64,000 nt of DNA, taken from contig JAHEIH010000005.1 in the NCBI GenBank assembly GCA_024639455.1, positions 62,001-126,000 of the forward strand, in the 5' to 3' direction. The stretch comes from Cellvibrionales bacterium (GTDB lineage: Bacteria; Pseudomonadota; Gammaproteobacteria; Pseudomonadales; JAHEIH01). A program made the position numbers and the translations under genes. Shown in pieces: positions 1 through 9,190 of this stretch. The notes under the pieces were generated by a model, which searched no databases, was not told the DNA's origin, and was given only the letters and a program-made list of their open reading frames with translations. How positions within the stretch are numbered: the stretch's first letter is position 1; the number at the start of each line of letters is the position of its first letter.

Positions 1-1886
1 CGCTCGATTTCAAAATCGAGCTGACTACCGTCGCCACGGGGGCGGTTGATCATCTTGACCGCCCAATCGATGATAGTCAGCGTGCGCAGACCCAAGAAGT
101 CAAACTTCACCAGGCCGGCCTCTTCAACGTCGTTCTTATCGAACTGGGTCACCAGACCGGAACCCTCTTCATCGCAGTATAGGGCCGCAAAATCGGTCAA
201 TCGTGAAGGCGCAATCACGACCCCCCCAGCGTGCTTACCAATACCTCGGGTGACACCCTCCAACTTAAGCGCCATCTCCCAAATCTCTTGCGCCTCATCA
301 TCATTCTTGAGGAAATCGCGCAGGATCTCTTCTTGGTCGTAGGCCTTAGCGAGGGTCATACCGACTTCAAAGGGAATCATCTTTGATAGCTTGTCAGCCA
401 AACCGTAGGATTTGCCTTGCACCCGCGCCACGTCGCGTACCACCGCCTTAGCCGCCATGGTGCCAAAAGTCACAATCTGTGACACCGCTTCGCGGCCGTA
501 GTGATCGGCCACATAGCTGATCACCTTGTCGCGTTTTTCCATGCAGAAGTCGACATCAAAGTCGGGCATAGAAACACGCTCGGGGTTGAGGAAACGTTCG
601 AACAGCAGGTCGTATTGCAGTGGATCTAGGTCAGTAATCTTTTGTGCATAGGCCACCAGTGAACCCGCGCCCGAACCACGCCCTGGCCCTACAGGAATCC
701 CGTTGTCCTTGGCCCACTGGATGAAGTCCATCACAATGAGGAAGTAACCTGGGAACCCCATCTGAAGGATGATATCCAACTCAAAATCGAGTCGGTCTCG
801 GTATTCTTTTTGAATCGCGGGGAAGGTATCGGCGCTGGTATCAAAAAGGAAATCCAAACGCTCGTTTAATCCCTCATGAGAAATTTTGCGAAAGAATACG
901 CCCGTCTCAAGTTCTTTGGCATATTCCGGGGTCGATTCTTTGCCCTGCCATTTTTCGTGCAACACCTTGATGGTCTGCTGCTCAAGAATCTCGTAGCTAA
1001 TGTGCTCCTTGAAGAAAGGGTCATGGCGGAAATTCTCCGGCACAGGGAACTCTGGCAAATAGTACGTACCCAACTCAATATCAATCGAGCATCGCTTAGC
1101 AATTTCGACCGTATTGGCGATGGCGTCGGGGAGATCAGCGAATAGCTCGATCATCTCCTCAGGACTGCGCAGATACTGCTGTTCAGAATAGCGACGCTCA
1201 CGGCGTGGGTCGTCCAACGCAGCGCCGTCGTGAATACAGACTCTAGCCTCGTGTGCTTCAAATTCTTCAGACTTCAAAAAGCGCACATCGTTGGTAGCAA
1301 CGATGGGGCATGCCACTTCATCCGCCAGCGCGACAGCGCGCTCAATATAGATCGCCTCATTTTCTCGACCCGTTCGCTGCAACTCTAAGTAGTAGCGATC
1401 AGGAAAAAGGTCCATCCAATACTGCAATAGTTCGGCGGCTTCGTCGTGGCGACCAGCCACCAGAGCAGCGCCGACATCACCCTTGCGACCGCAGGAAAGT
1501 GCAATCAGCCCCTCGCCAAGATCTTTCAACCACTCGCGTTTGATGTAGGCCACACCGTGCCGCTGCCCCTCGCGATAAGCGCGTGATATCAACAACGTGA
1601 GATTTTTATAGCCTTTAAGGTTTTGCACTAGCAACGTCAAGGTGTGAACATCACCACTATCGCTGAGCATCCAAACATCGCTACCAGCGATGGGTTTCAC
1701 GCCACTGCCATTAGCCGCCTTGTAGAATTTAATGAGACCATAGAAGTTACACTGGTCGGTCAATGCCACAGCAGGCATCCCCATATCCGCAACCGCCTTG
1801 GTCAAACCTTTAACGCGCACCAAGCCATCAATCAGAGAAAACTCTGAATGCACTTTAAGATGAACGAACTGCGTGGGATTAGTCAT
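1..1886 (-). CDS. dnaE: DNA polymerase III alpha subunit (C-terminus cut by window edge)
   Basis: Replicative DNA polymerase catalytic subunit. The reading frame stays open from an ATG at 1886 to the left edge, giving about 628 residues of a protein usually near 1160. The N-terminal PHP domain starts with [15 protein letters not shown]. The palm motif PDFDVDF carries two catalytic Asp (about residues 442 and 444) and KFDFLGL the third (about 596). [11 protein letters not shown] lies between them. All three Asp sit about 41 residues later than in the E. coli protein because of an extra segment near residues 275-315, between [10 protein letters not shown] and [10 protein letters not shown]. It follows rnhB by 6 bases, the usual lpxB-rnhB-dnaE order. 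The identification is very secure; the C-terminal domains (tau-, clamp- and OB-binding) lie outside. Confidence 0.97.
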   Translation of the reverse strand, partial: MTNPTQFVHLKVHSEFSLIDGLVRVKGLTKAVADMGMPAVALTDQCNFYGLIKFYKAANGSGVKPIAGSDVWMLSDSGDVHTLTLLVQNLKGYKNLTLLISRAYREGQRHGVAYIKREWLKDLGEGLIALSCGRKGDVGAALVAGRHDEAAELLQYWMDLFPDRYYLELQRTGRENEAIYIERAVALADEVACPIVATNDVRFLKSEEFEAHEARVCIHDGAALDDPRRERRYSEQQYLRSPEEMIELFADLPDAIANTVEIAKRCSIDIELGTYYLPEFPVPENFRHDPFFKEHISYEILEQQTIKVLHEKWQGKESTPEYAKELETGVFFRKISHEGLNERLDFLFDTSADTFPAIQKEYRDRLDFELDIILQMGFPGYFLIVMDFIQWAKDNGIPVGPGRGSGAGSLVAYAQKITDLDPLQYDLLFERFLNPERVSMPDFDVDFCMEKRDKVISYVADHYGREAVSQIVTFGTMAAKAVVRDVARVQGKSYGLADKLSKMIPFEVGMTLAKAYDQEEILRDFLKNDDEAQEIWEMALKLEGVTRGIGKHAGGVVIAPSRLTDFAALYCDEEGSGLVTQFDKNDVEEAGLVKFDFLGLRTLTIIDWAVKMINRPRGDGSQLDFEIE

Positions 1887-1892
1887 GGGACG

Positions 1893-2486
1893 TTATTGAT
1901 CCTCGAGAAACTTCTTAATGGGTCCATAGGAGCGTCGGTGTTCCGGCAAGATACCGTGCTTTTCGATTGCCGCTAAGTGTACCGCAGTTGGGTAGCCTTT
2001 GTGACCGGCAAAGCCATATTCCGGGTGACGCTGGTGCAATTCGACCATCTCGTTGTCGCGAGTAACCTTCGCTAAGATCGAGGCGGCGCTTATTTCCGCC
2101 ACCTTGCTGTCGCCTTTTACAACAGCTTCGCTACGGTAGTGCCATTGGGGTAATTTATTACCGTCAACCGACACAAAGTCGGGCTGAATATGCAATCCGT
2201 CCACTGCCCGTTTCATCGCCAATAAACTGGCGTGCAAAATATTAATCTCGTCGATCTCTTCTACGCTGGCTCTAGCCACGCAATAACTCAACGCTTTTTC
2301 ACGAATTTCCAATGCCAGTGACTCGCGCCGTTTTTCAGTAAGTTTTTTGGAATCCGCCAAACCTGCGATGGGCTTGTCGGGATCGAGAATGACCGCGGCG
2401 GCCACTACATCACCTGCTAGCGGACCACGACCGACTTCGTCGACTCCAGCGTGGTGAGTGATAGAGGCACCGTCAGTAGCGAACAT
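1893..2486 (-). CDS. rnhB: ribonuclease HII
   Basis: Endonuclease that removes ribonucleotides embedded in DNA and RNA in RNA-DNA hybrids. The motif [13 protein letters not shown] supplies the first acidic metal ligands, DGNKLP follows, and [13 protein letters not shown] is the conserved C-terminal block. The ATG at 2486 gives 197 residues, the normal size for the family. An in-frame ATG at 2552 would add 22 residues lying inside lpxB and matching no family feature, so I reject it. The chosen start lies one base after the lpxB stop, so the two are probably translationally coupled; no strong ribosome site is visible. Confidence 0.93.
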   Translation of the reverse strand: MFATDGASITHHAGVDEVGRGPLAGDVVAAAVILDPDKPIAGLADSKKLTEKRRESLALEIREKALSYCVARASVEEIDEINILHASLLAMKRAVDGLHIQPDFVSVDGNKLPQWHYRSEAVVKGDSKVAEISAASILAKVTRDNEMVELHQRHPEYGFAGHKGYPTAVHLAAIEKHGILPEHRRSYGPIKKFLEDQ

Positions 2487-2487
2487 A

Positions 2488-3657
2488 TCAACCGGCTGCA
2501 CCACGCGCCTCCAGCATAGCGACAATGGCTTGCGCCGCCGTCTCACCGGCATTTAGGCGCAGTGAATGGTGCAAGGCCTCAAAGGCATCCAACGTTTCGT
2601 CACGGGCTACATCACTCGCTATCAGAGGCGTCAAGGCATCGGCAATGGCCGACGGTGTCGCCGCTTCTTGAATAAACTCCGGGACCAACTCTCGCTTAGC
2701 CAATAAATTGGGCAATGCAATGTAGGGTGTTTTCACCAGTCGCGACAGCAGCGCAAAGGACACACCACCCATTTTATAGGCCACTACCATAGGGCGACGT
2801 AGCAGCATCGCCTCTAACGTCGCCGTACCCGACGACAAAAGCACCGCATGCGCCGCCACCATCGCCGACTGCGACTGCCCCTGCAGCACAGCGATAGCAT
2901 CGCGATCTACCGGATCGAGTGCTGCGAGGCATTCATCCACTAGCGGCTGCAAGTGTGGCGCTGCAACCGGCAACAAGGCACGCAACGAATCATCGCGTGA
3001 ACGCAACAATTCAAACACCTGTAAAAATAATGGCAGCAGCAGCGAGACTTCACCGCGGCGGCTGCCGGGCAACATGGCTAGATAACGACTGGTGTCCTCA
3101 ATACCCAAGGCGTGTTTGGCCGCCACCGCATCACTCTGCAGAGGAATTTGCTCGGCCAGAGGATGGCCGACACACGTGACAGGGATACCGTGTTGGCGGT
3201 AGATGTCGGTTTCAAAGGGAAACAGCGTCAACATTAAATCGACGGCGCGGGCAATCTTGTGGATTCTGCCCTTGCGCCACGCCCAGACCGAAGGACTGAC
3301 ATAGTGCACAGCGGGGATATTACGCGCCTTTAAATGGGCTTCAATATTGAGTACAAAGTCCGGCGAGTCGATACCGATAAACACCAGCGGCGGATGGGCC
3401 GTAAAACGCGCCTTCAAATCGGCGCGTATGCGCAGTAATTCCGGCAAGCGCTTTAACGGCTCCACCAGACCCATCACGCTGAGTCGCTCGATAGGATAAT
3501 AACTCTCGAGCCCCTCAGCCATCATCTTGGGGCCACCAATACCGCAAAAGGAAGCATCTGGGAAATACTGTTTCAGGGCGCGAATTAAGTCGGCGCCGAG
3601 AATATCGCCGGAGGCTTCTCCGGCAACAATAGCTATGTAGGGTTTAGCCTCGCTCAC
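2488..3657 (-). CDS. lpxB: lipid-A-disaccharide synthase
   Basis: Glycosyltransferase (GT19 family) that joins UDP-2,3-diacylglucosamine to lipid X to form the lipid A disaccharide at the inner membrane. The N-terminus reads [19 protein letters not shown], the family signature; PGSRRGEV and GTATLEAML follow in the C-terminal half. I choose a GTG at 3657, five bases after the lpxA stop, giving 389 residues, near the family norm. An in-frame ATG at 3705 would add 16 residues overlapping lpxA and cannot be excluded. The lpxD-fabZ-lpxA-lpxB order is the standard lipid A operon. Confidence 0.93.
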   Translation of the reverse strand: MSEAKPYIAIVAGEASGDILGADLIRALKQYFPDASFCGIGGPKMMAEGLESYYPIERLSVMGLVEPLKRLPELLRIRADLKARFTAHPPLVFIGIDSPDFVLNIEAHLKARNIPAVHYVSPSVWAWRKGRIHKIARAVDLMLTLFPFETDIYRQHGIPVTCVGHPLAEQIPLQSDAVAAKHALGIEDTSRYLAMLPGSRRGEVSLLLPLFLQVFELLRSRDDSLRALLPVAAPHLQPLVDECLAALDPVDRDAIAVLQGQSQSAMVAAHAVLLSSGTATLEAMLLRRPMVVAYKMGGVSFALLSRLVKTPYIALPNLLAKRELVPEFIQEAATPSAIADALTPLIASDVARDETLDAFEALHHSLRLNAGETAAQAIVAMLEARGAAG

Positions 3658-3661
3658 GAGC

Positions 3662-4432
3662 CTAGCGGACAATGCCGCGGGTCGAACTATTGACCGAATC
3701 GACAAACACGGCCACTTCAGGGAAGGCTAGCGCTAGCGCATCCAAGTCGCCCTTGGCATCCGCTAGCGTGCGACCGCTGCGGTAGACAATTTTGTAAGCC
3801 TTGCGGATCGCATTGATAGCTTCCGCAGAAAAACCGCGGCGTTTCAAACCTTCGGCATTGATGGTCTTAGCCTCGGCGGGATTGCCAAACACCGTGACGT
3901 AGGCGGGGACATCTTTGTTAACCGCGGCGCCCATACCACAAAAGCTGTGCGCACCGATCTGACAGAACTGATGCACCAAGGAGTAGCCTGCCAAAATCGA
4001 CCAGTCCCCTACTACCACATGACCCGCCAATGCGGCATTGTTAACTAGAATACAGTGATCCCCCACCACGCAATCGTGTCCGATGTGGGCGTAGGCCATA
4101 ATAAGATTGTTGTTCCCTATGGTGGTTTCACCGCGATCCTGCACAGTCCCGCGATGAATAGTGACGCCTTCGCGAATGACGTTGTTATCGCCAATCACCA
4201 AACGGGTCTTCTCACCTTGGTATTTTAAGTCTGGGGTCGCTTCGCCCACGGTAGCAAATTGGAAGATATGGTTGTTCACCCCAAGTACGGTGGGACCCTG
4301 CAAAACTACGTGAGAGTTAAGCACGCAGCCATCGCCGATCTCAACATCCGGACCGACGACACAAAACGGGCCAATCGTCACATTGGTGCCAATGTTGGCG
4401 GAGGGGTCGATTACTGCACTCGGGTGAATCAT
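3662..4432 (-). CDS. lpxA: acyl-ACP--UDP-N-acetylglucosamine O-acyltransferase
   Basis: First step of lipid A synthesis: transfer of a 3-hydroxyacyl chain from ACP to UDP-GlcNAc in the cytoplasm. The 256-residue protein is a left-handed parallel beta-helix built of hexapeptide repeats ([20 protein letters not shown] at the start). AHIGHDC carries the catalytic His near residue 120, and LVHQFCQIGAHSF is the second conserved block. The ATG directly follows the fabZ stop codon with no spacer. Length and motifs agree fully with the family. Confidence 0.96.
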   Translation of the reverse strand: MIHPSAVIDPSANIGTNVTIGPFCVVGPDVEIGDGCVLNSHVVLQGPTVLGVNNHIFQFATVGEATPDLKYQGEKTRLVIGDNNVIREGVTIHRGTVQDRGETTIGNNNLIMAYAHIGHDCVVGDHCILVNNAALAGHVVVGDWSILAGYSLVHQFCQIGAHSFCGMGAAVNKDVPAYVTVFGNPAEAKTINAEGLKRRGFSAEAINAIRKAYKIVYRSGRTLADAKGDLDALALAFPEVAVFVDSVNSSTRGIVR

Positions 4433-4879
4433 TTATACCGCTCTATCTGCACACAAAATAGTGGCAGTTGTCGCCACTTGACCGTCGACACTAGCCGAAC
4501 ATTCAAACTTCCAAATGCCGCGTTTGGCAGACACAACCTTAACGTTCAGCTCCAGCTGGTCACCCGGCTCAACTTGACGCTTGAAGCGCGCATTTTCAAT
4601 CGCGGCAAACAAATAAATAGACCCATCTTCAGGGGTCTTATTCAGGGTTTTAAAACCGAGAATACCCGCCGCTTGCGCCATCGCTTCAACGATCAACACG
4701 CCGGGCATAATGGGCACCTGTGGGAAGTGTCCATTGAAAAAGGGTTCGTTCACCGTGACATTTTTAATAGCACGAATGTACTCGCCTTCTTTTAATTCCA
4801 ACACGCGATCAACCAACAAGAAGGGATAGCGATGCGGCAGGTAATTGCGAATTTCGCGAACGTCCATGATCTCTAACAT
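4433..4879 (-). CDS. fabZ: 3-hydroxyacyl-ACP dehydratase FabZ
   Basis: Dehydratase of the fatty-acid elongation cycle. It competes with LpxA for the 3-hydroxyacyl-ACP pool, so its place beside lpxA is functionally meaningful. The hot-dog fold contains [20 protein letters not shown], with the catalytic His and Glu. The 148-residue length is typical. An AGGAG ribosome site lies 6 bases before the ATG at 4879. The N-terminal [20 protein letters not shown] is also characteristic. Confidence 0.96.
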   Translation of the reverse strand: MLEIMDVREIRNYLPHRYPFLLVDRVLELKEGEYIRAIKNVTVNEPFFNGHFPQVPIMPGVLIVEAMAQAAGILGFKTLNKTPEDGSIYLFAAIENARFKRQVEPGDQLELNVKVVSAKRGIWKFECSASVDGQVATTATILCADRAV

Positions 4880-4898
4880 GAATACTCCTGAGCGTGGG

Positions 4899-5912
4899 TT
4901 ACTTATCGTTCAGCTTCTTTTCCAGTGCAATAACGCGTCGCACTGTCTCGTCGAGCTGATTAAAACGGGCAGCATTCTTCTTCCATTTGGAAGATTTTTC
5001 AAGGGGCGTGCCCGATGAATAGGAATTCTTTTCGGTCAGCGATTTACTCACCAGCGTGGTAGCGGTGATATGCACGCCGTCGGCAATGGTCAAATGCCCC
5101 GCAATAGCTGCGCCACCTGCGATAGTACAGCCCTTACCAATCGTTGTAGATCCAGCAATCCCGGTACAACCAGCAATGGCTGTACCATCGCCAATCACCA
5201 CGTTGTGGGCAATCTGCACCTGGTTATCGATAATGACGCCGTTAGCGATACGGGTATCTTCCAGGGCACCGCGATCAACCGTGGTATTGGCGCCGATTTC
5301 AACATCACTACCAATCTCCACGCCACCGAGCTGGTGAATTTTGACCCAACCGAGGTTGCTAGGCGCAAAGCCAAAGCCATCGGCACCGATCACACAACCG
5401 CTGTGGAGGGTCACGCGATCACCTAATCGAACACCGTGGTAAAGCGTTACATTGGCATACAACACGCAGTCTTCGCCCAATTGGCAATTGGCCTCTATGA
5501 CGACACCTGGATGGATAACACTGCCCGCACCGATACGGACGTTGGCGCCGATAACAGCGCGCGGACCAACCACCACACACCCCGCCAAACAGGCGCTTGG
5601 ATCGATCACCGCACTTGGATGAATCCCTTCAGCCACCGGCGGCACGTCGACAAAGTGCGAGGTCAACTGGGCAAAGGCCATGTAAGGATTGTCACACACC
5701 AGCGCATCACAAGGGGCATCAGCGAGCTGTGTTTCTTTAATCAACACGGCACCTGCGGCGGTATCTTTTAGCGCTGACAAATACTTGGGATTGACGAAAA
5801 AGGACAAATGTTGGCTCGTGGCAGAGCCGAGGGTGGCCAACCCCTCAATGGACCTCGAGGGGTTGCCGTGCACGCGGGCACCGATCAGTTCAGCGATCTC
5901 GGCCAGCGTCAT
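4899..5912 (-). CDS. lpxD: UDP-3-O-acylglucosamine N-acyltransferase
   Basis: Third step of lipid A synthesis: N-acylation of UDP-3-O-acyl-glucosamine. The 337 residues comprise an N-terminal uridine-binding domain ([18 protein letters not shown]), a long left-handed beta-helix of hexapeptide repeats from about residue 95 to 290, and a C-terminal helix ending [28 protein letters not shown] holds the catalytic His. The start lies 3 bases after the skp stop, in a tight operon. Secure. Confidence 0.96.
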   Translation of the reverse strand: MTLAEIAELIGARVHGNPSRSIEGLATLGSATSQHLSFFVNPKYLSALKDTAAGAVLIKETQLADAPCDALVCDNPYMAFAQLTSHFVDVPPVAEGIHPSAVIDPSACLAGCVVVGPRAVIGANVRIGAGSVIHPGVVIEANCQLGEDCVLYANVTLYHGVRLGDRVTLHSGCVIGADGFGFAPSNLGWVKIHQLGGVEIGSDVEIGANTTVDRGALEDTRIANGVIIDNQVQIAHNVVIGDGTAIAGCTGIAGSTTIGKGCTIAGGAAIAGHLTIADGVHITATTLVSKSLTEKNSYSSGTPLEKSSKWKKNAARFNQLDETVRRVIALEKKLNDK

Positions 5913-5915
5913 AGA

Positions 5916-6458
5916 TTAGTTCTGCTTGTTAAGGCGATCGGTGACCTTGGCAGTGATGTCATAGCCAGTATCAACGTACAGGAACAATTGCTTCAATTGG
6001 GGAACCTGAGGCTGGGTCATCAGCAGGCCGATACCCTCTTCCTTGACGATCTCGTCGATCACTTTGCCCAAGTTAGGGCCCAATTCACGCTGAATATTAG
6101 CGATCAATTCACCCTGAGCCTGTTGCATTTTCTTCGCTTCGTACTGCATATCAGACTGAATGCCTTGAATTTTCTTTTGCAACTCGGCTTTTTGCTCGGG
6201 ACTCAAAATCGCTTCTTCGGCACGCAGTTTTTCAACCAACGTTTGGCCATCCTGCTGCAAGCGCTCCATGGTTTTATTTGATTCAACCGTATCCGCCTGG
6301 GCATTAAATGCTTCGATACGCGCCTTGGCAGCATCGGAGTTGTAAATCGCGCGCTCGATGTCAAGTACAGCGATTTTACCTTGTGCGTGTGCGGTGCCCG
6401 CCAGAGCGAACATAACCGCTGCCAAGGCAGCAAGAATGATTTTGTTAAATTTAAACAC
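5916..6458 (-). CDS. skp: periplasmic chaperone Skp/OmpH
   Basis: Periplasmic chaperone that holds unfolded outer-membrane proteins on the way to BamA. A signal peptide (hydrophobic IILAALAAVMFALAGTAHA, cleavage after AHA) is followed by GKIAVLDIERAIYNSD and a long charged helical tentacle region (EKLRAEEAILSPEQKAELQ). I choose the GTG at 6458 (180 residues), because a GGAG ribosome site lies 6 bases upstream; the ATG four codons earlier (6470) has no ribosome site and its own codon overlaps that GGAG. It sits 23 bases after bamA, the standard order. Confidence 0.9.
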   Translation of the reverse strand: MFKFNKIILAALAAVMFALAGTAHAQGKIAVLDIERAIYNSDAAKARIEAFNAQADTVESNKTMERLQQDGQTLVEKLRAEEAILSPEQKAELQKKIQGIQSDMQYEAKKMQQAQGELIANIQRELGPNLGKVIDEIVKEEGIGLLMTQPQVPQLKQLFLYVDTGYDITAKVTDRLNKQN

Positions 6459-6481
6459 AGTAAACTCCATTGTTTTCTAAA

Positions 6482-9139
6482 TTAAAAACCCTGACCCACA
6501 GAGAACTGGAAGATTTCTTTACGATCAAAGACGCCTTCGTTCATGGGGCGGGAAATACTAAAGGTCAGCGGGCCCATGGCGGTAATCCATGTCGCACCGA
6601 TACCCACTGAATAACGCAACTCGTTCAAATCGATATCGAAACAGTTGCGGGTAATCGAACCACAGGTCGAACTAAACACGTTACCAAAGTCAAAGAACAG
6701 ACCGGTACGGGTTGAACTGGTGTCCTCAATGAAAGGTAGGTTGAACAGCAATTCCATACTACCCTGGATCAAAACGTTGCCACCAAAGGGCTGAGGGTAA
6801 GATGAACGATCTTGTACCAGCAGTTTGCCATCGGCACCCATGACGTAACCCGTATTGGAGGGATCGCTACACAGAATGCTGTCTGGCTGAGCGATTTTAT
6901 TGACACCACTGACAACAATTTCTTGGTAGGCGCAATCGCTGATGTAGTTCTTAGACGGTGTCGCCAATGGGCCTAGTGTATTGTCTTTAAAACCACGTAC
7001 CGAACCAAAACCGCCGGCGTAGAAGTTTTGGAAGAAAGGCAGACCGGTGGTGTCACCGTAGCCATTGCCGTAACCCAACTCACCCTTCACACGGAAGGTG
7101 AAGATATCATTGATGGGAAACAACTGTTCACCGCTGTAATTAAACTTGTAGTACTCAAGATCACTGCCGGGCAGCGCCACCTCTAACGACAGGTAGTGTC
7201 GGCCACCACGGGTCGCCAAAATACCACGGTTGAGGGTAGAACGCACGTAGTTCAAATTGAGCGTATAGGTGTCGAAGTTACTACCATTCAGGTCAATAAA
7301 ACCTTCCGGCTGTTCCCAATACAGCGAGCTGCTAGGCAAGTCGGTAATGGGCGCCAACACACCATTGCTGCCCGGATCAACCGGGTTGCCATAGGGATCA
7401 AGCAGCACATTGCCACTGTTGTCCAACAAGGGTGTGACACGGGGTTCGGCAAAGTAGTAATCGACTGTACCGAAGGTGGCGGGATCAAAAGGCGTGCTGC
7501 GGATTTCTTGCACCGCGTACTGACCGGTTTTCACTTCGGTATTACGCCACGTCAAACCCAAGCCAATGCGCTCGATCTCACTGATTGGGTAACCCAAGTT
7601 CATACCTAAACCGTGCGAGTTGGTCGAGTAACTCGCCACGTTGATCTGATCGTAATCCAAATTTCGGTAGAAGGCGCTGAAACCACGGCTGACACCGTCT
7701 TCAGTGTAGTAAGGATCGGTATAAGACAGGTTGTAACTGGTCTGGAAAGCCGAGCGATTCAAACCGACACCGATCTGCTGGCCAGTACCAAGAAAGTTAT
7801 TTTGCTGCAAGTTAACACCCAGAATCATACCCACGTTTTGTGAGTAACCAATACTGGCACCGATGGAACCTGAATGCTGCTCCTCGACGGTGTATTCAAT
7901 ATCGATCATGTCATCGATACCCGCCACCTCAGTCGTTTCCACTTGCACTTCTTTAAAGAAGCCCAGTCGCTCCAAACGCACCTTCGTGTGTTCAATTCCC
8001 TGAGTATTCGCCGGCGCACCTTCGAGCTGACGCATTTCACGGCGCATCACTTCATCGAGAGTGGTGGTATTGCCACGGAACTCAACCCTGCGCACATAGG
8101 TACGAACACCGGGATCGATAAAGTATTGGATATCGACTTCTTGGGTTTCCTCATCGATATCGGGAATACCTTCAATTTTTGCGAAGTGATAACCCTCATT
8201 ACCTAGCAGGCTCTTAAGGTATTCCTCTGAGTTGGTGACCAGGGCTTGGGAGAAGTAATCGCCCTTCTTAGACAACAAGAAGGCCTTCAAGATGGCTTCG
8301 TCCAGCACGAGGTCACCACCCAAGGTCACGTCGCGAATCTTATGCTTTACACCTTCAGTAATGTTAATGGCGATATACACCGCATCTTTTTGCGGGGTGA
8401 TAGACACTTGCGTTGAATCGACATTGAACGCGACGTAACCACGGTCTTTGTAGTAGGCCTCGAGCGTCTCTAAGTCGCTTTTGAGTTTCTCACGCGCGTA
8501 TTTATCGTCCCCTGAGATAAACGACCATAAACCAGTTGAGCGCAGCTCGAACAACTTCATCAATTCTTCATCGTCGAAGACTTCGTTACCGACAATGTTG
8601 ATATGACTGATGCGCGCCGACGTACCCTCGTCAATGTTGATATTGACATCAACGCGGTTGCGCGGCTGCTCTACGACTTCGGTTTGGATATCAGAGTCAT
8701 AGCGGCCTTGCGACACGTATTGACGGCGCAACTCCATCTCCATCCCTTCCAGAGTTGAACGTTGGAATACCTCGCCCTGTGCAAGACCCGAACCTTTCAG
8801 GCCGTCCATCAAGGCTTCGGTTTCAATGGCTTTGTTACCTTCGATATTGATCTCGTTAATCGAGGGACGCTCGGCCACAACAATGACCAACGTATCGCCA
8901 TCGCGACCAATTTGGACATCGTCAAAGTTGCCAGACGCAAACAAACGGCGCACGGCGTTGCGCAGATCACCCTCATCGACAATCTCATTAACGCTAATAT
9001 TAAGTGCTGAAAACACCGCACCGCTGGAAATGCGCTGGAGACCCTGGACGCGAATGTCATCGACACGGAAGGTGTCGGCGTGGGCTTGGTGTTGCAGCAT
9101 AATCGCCGCTGCAATCGCCGTAAGATACCTAGACTTCAT
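6482..9139 (-). CDS. bamA: outer membrane protein assembly factor BamA
   Basis: Core of the beta-barrel assembly machine in the outer membrane. A signal peptide (ends HQAHA) is followed by FRVDDIRVQGLQRISSGAVF, the first of five POTRA domains (to about residue 420), then an Omp85 barrel ending in FSVGQGF with a C-terminal aromatic residue. GSVRGFKDNTLGP contains the VRGF lid motif. At 885 residues it is about 75 longer than the E. coli protein. The extra length is mainly an acidic, Gly/Pro/Asn-rich loop near residues 545-610 and an enlarged loop after the VRGF motif with two Cys. Another Cys pair lies near the C-terminus (STCGSITRNCFD). Confidence 0.96.
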   Translation of the reverse strand: MKSRYLTAIAAAIMLQHQAHADTFRVDDIRVQGLQRISSGAVFSALNISVNEIVDEGDLRNAVRRLFASGNFDDVQIGRDGDTLVIVVAERPSINEINIEGNKAIETEALMDGLKGSGLAQGEVFQRSTLEGMEMELRRQYVSQGRYDSDIQTEVVEQPRNRVDVNINIDEGTSARISHINIVGNEVFDDEELMKLFELRSTGLWSFISGDDKYAREKLKSDLETLEAYYKDRGYVAFNVDSTQVSITPQKDAVYIAINITEGVKHKIRDVTLGGDLVLDEAILKAFLLSKKGDYFSQALVTNSEEYLKSLLGNEGYHFAKIEGIPDIDEETQEVDIQYFIDPGVRTYVRRVEFRGNTTTLDEVMRREMRQLEGAPANTQGIEHTKVRLERLGFFKEVQVETTEVAGIDDMIDIEYTVEEQHSGSIGASIGYSQNVGMILGVNLQQNNFLGTGQQIGVGLNRSAFQTSYNLSYTDPYYTEDGVSRGFSAFYRNLDYDQINVASYSTNSHGLGMNLGYPISEIERIGLGLTWRNTEVKTGQYAVQEIRSTPFDPATFGTVDYYFAEPRVTPLLDNSGNVLLDPYGNPVDPGSNGVLAPITDLPSSSLYWEQPEGFIDLNGSNFDTYTLNLNYVRSTLNRGILATRGGRHYLSLEVALPGSDLEYYKFNYSGEQLFPINDIFTFRVKGELGYGNGYGDTTGLPFFQNFYAGGFGSVRGFKDNTLGPLATPSKNYISDCAYQEIVVSGVNKIAQPDSILCSDPSNTGYVMGADGKLLVQDRSSYPQPFGGNVLIQGSMELLFNLPFIEDTSSTRTGLFFDFGNVFSSTCGSITRNCFDIDLNELRYSVGIGATWITAMGPLTFSISRPMNEGVFDRKEIFQFSVGQGF

Positions 9140-9163
9140 TAAATGTAGTGAGCCTTATTCAAG

Positions 9164-9190
9164 GTGCCGCAAGCAGCGGCACAGTTTTTT
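9164..9190 (+). terminator. hairpin plus T-run pointing along the plus strand
   Basis: GTGCCGC (9164-9170), a 5-base loop and GCGGCAC (9176-9182) are followed by AG and six T. The arrangement is that of an intrinsic terminator for plus-strand transcription, yet rseP and bamA on either side are both on the minus strand. On the minus strand the hairpin is not followed by T. The T-run overlaps the rseP stop codon. Confidence 0.45.

Noticed and set aside
1644-1847. Small plus-strand open frames over the first 1.9 kb (also 46-342, 876-1145, 1310-1543)
   Set aside because: The whole stretch is read continuously on the minus strand as dnaE, which explains it better.
2487-2552. N-terminal extension of RNase HII
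   Set aside because: It lies inside lpxB, has no family similarity, and the internal ATG gives the normal length.
4259-4795. A 178-residue plus-strand open frame over fabZ and lpxA
   Set aside because: It is antisense to two secure genes, has no motif or ribosome site, and its composition is that of a reverse-frame shadow.
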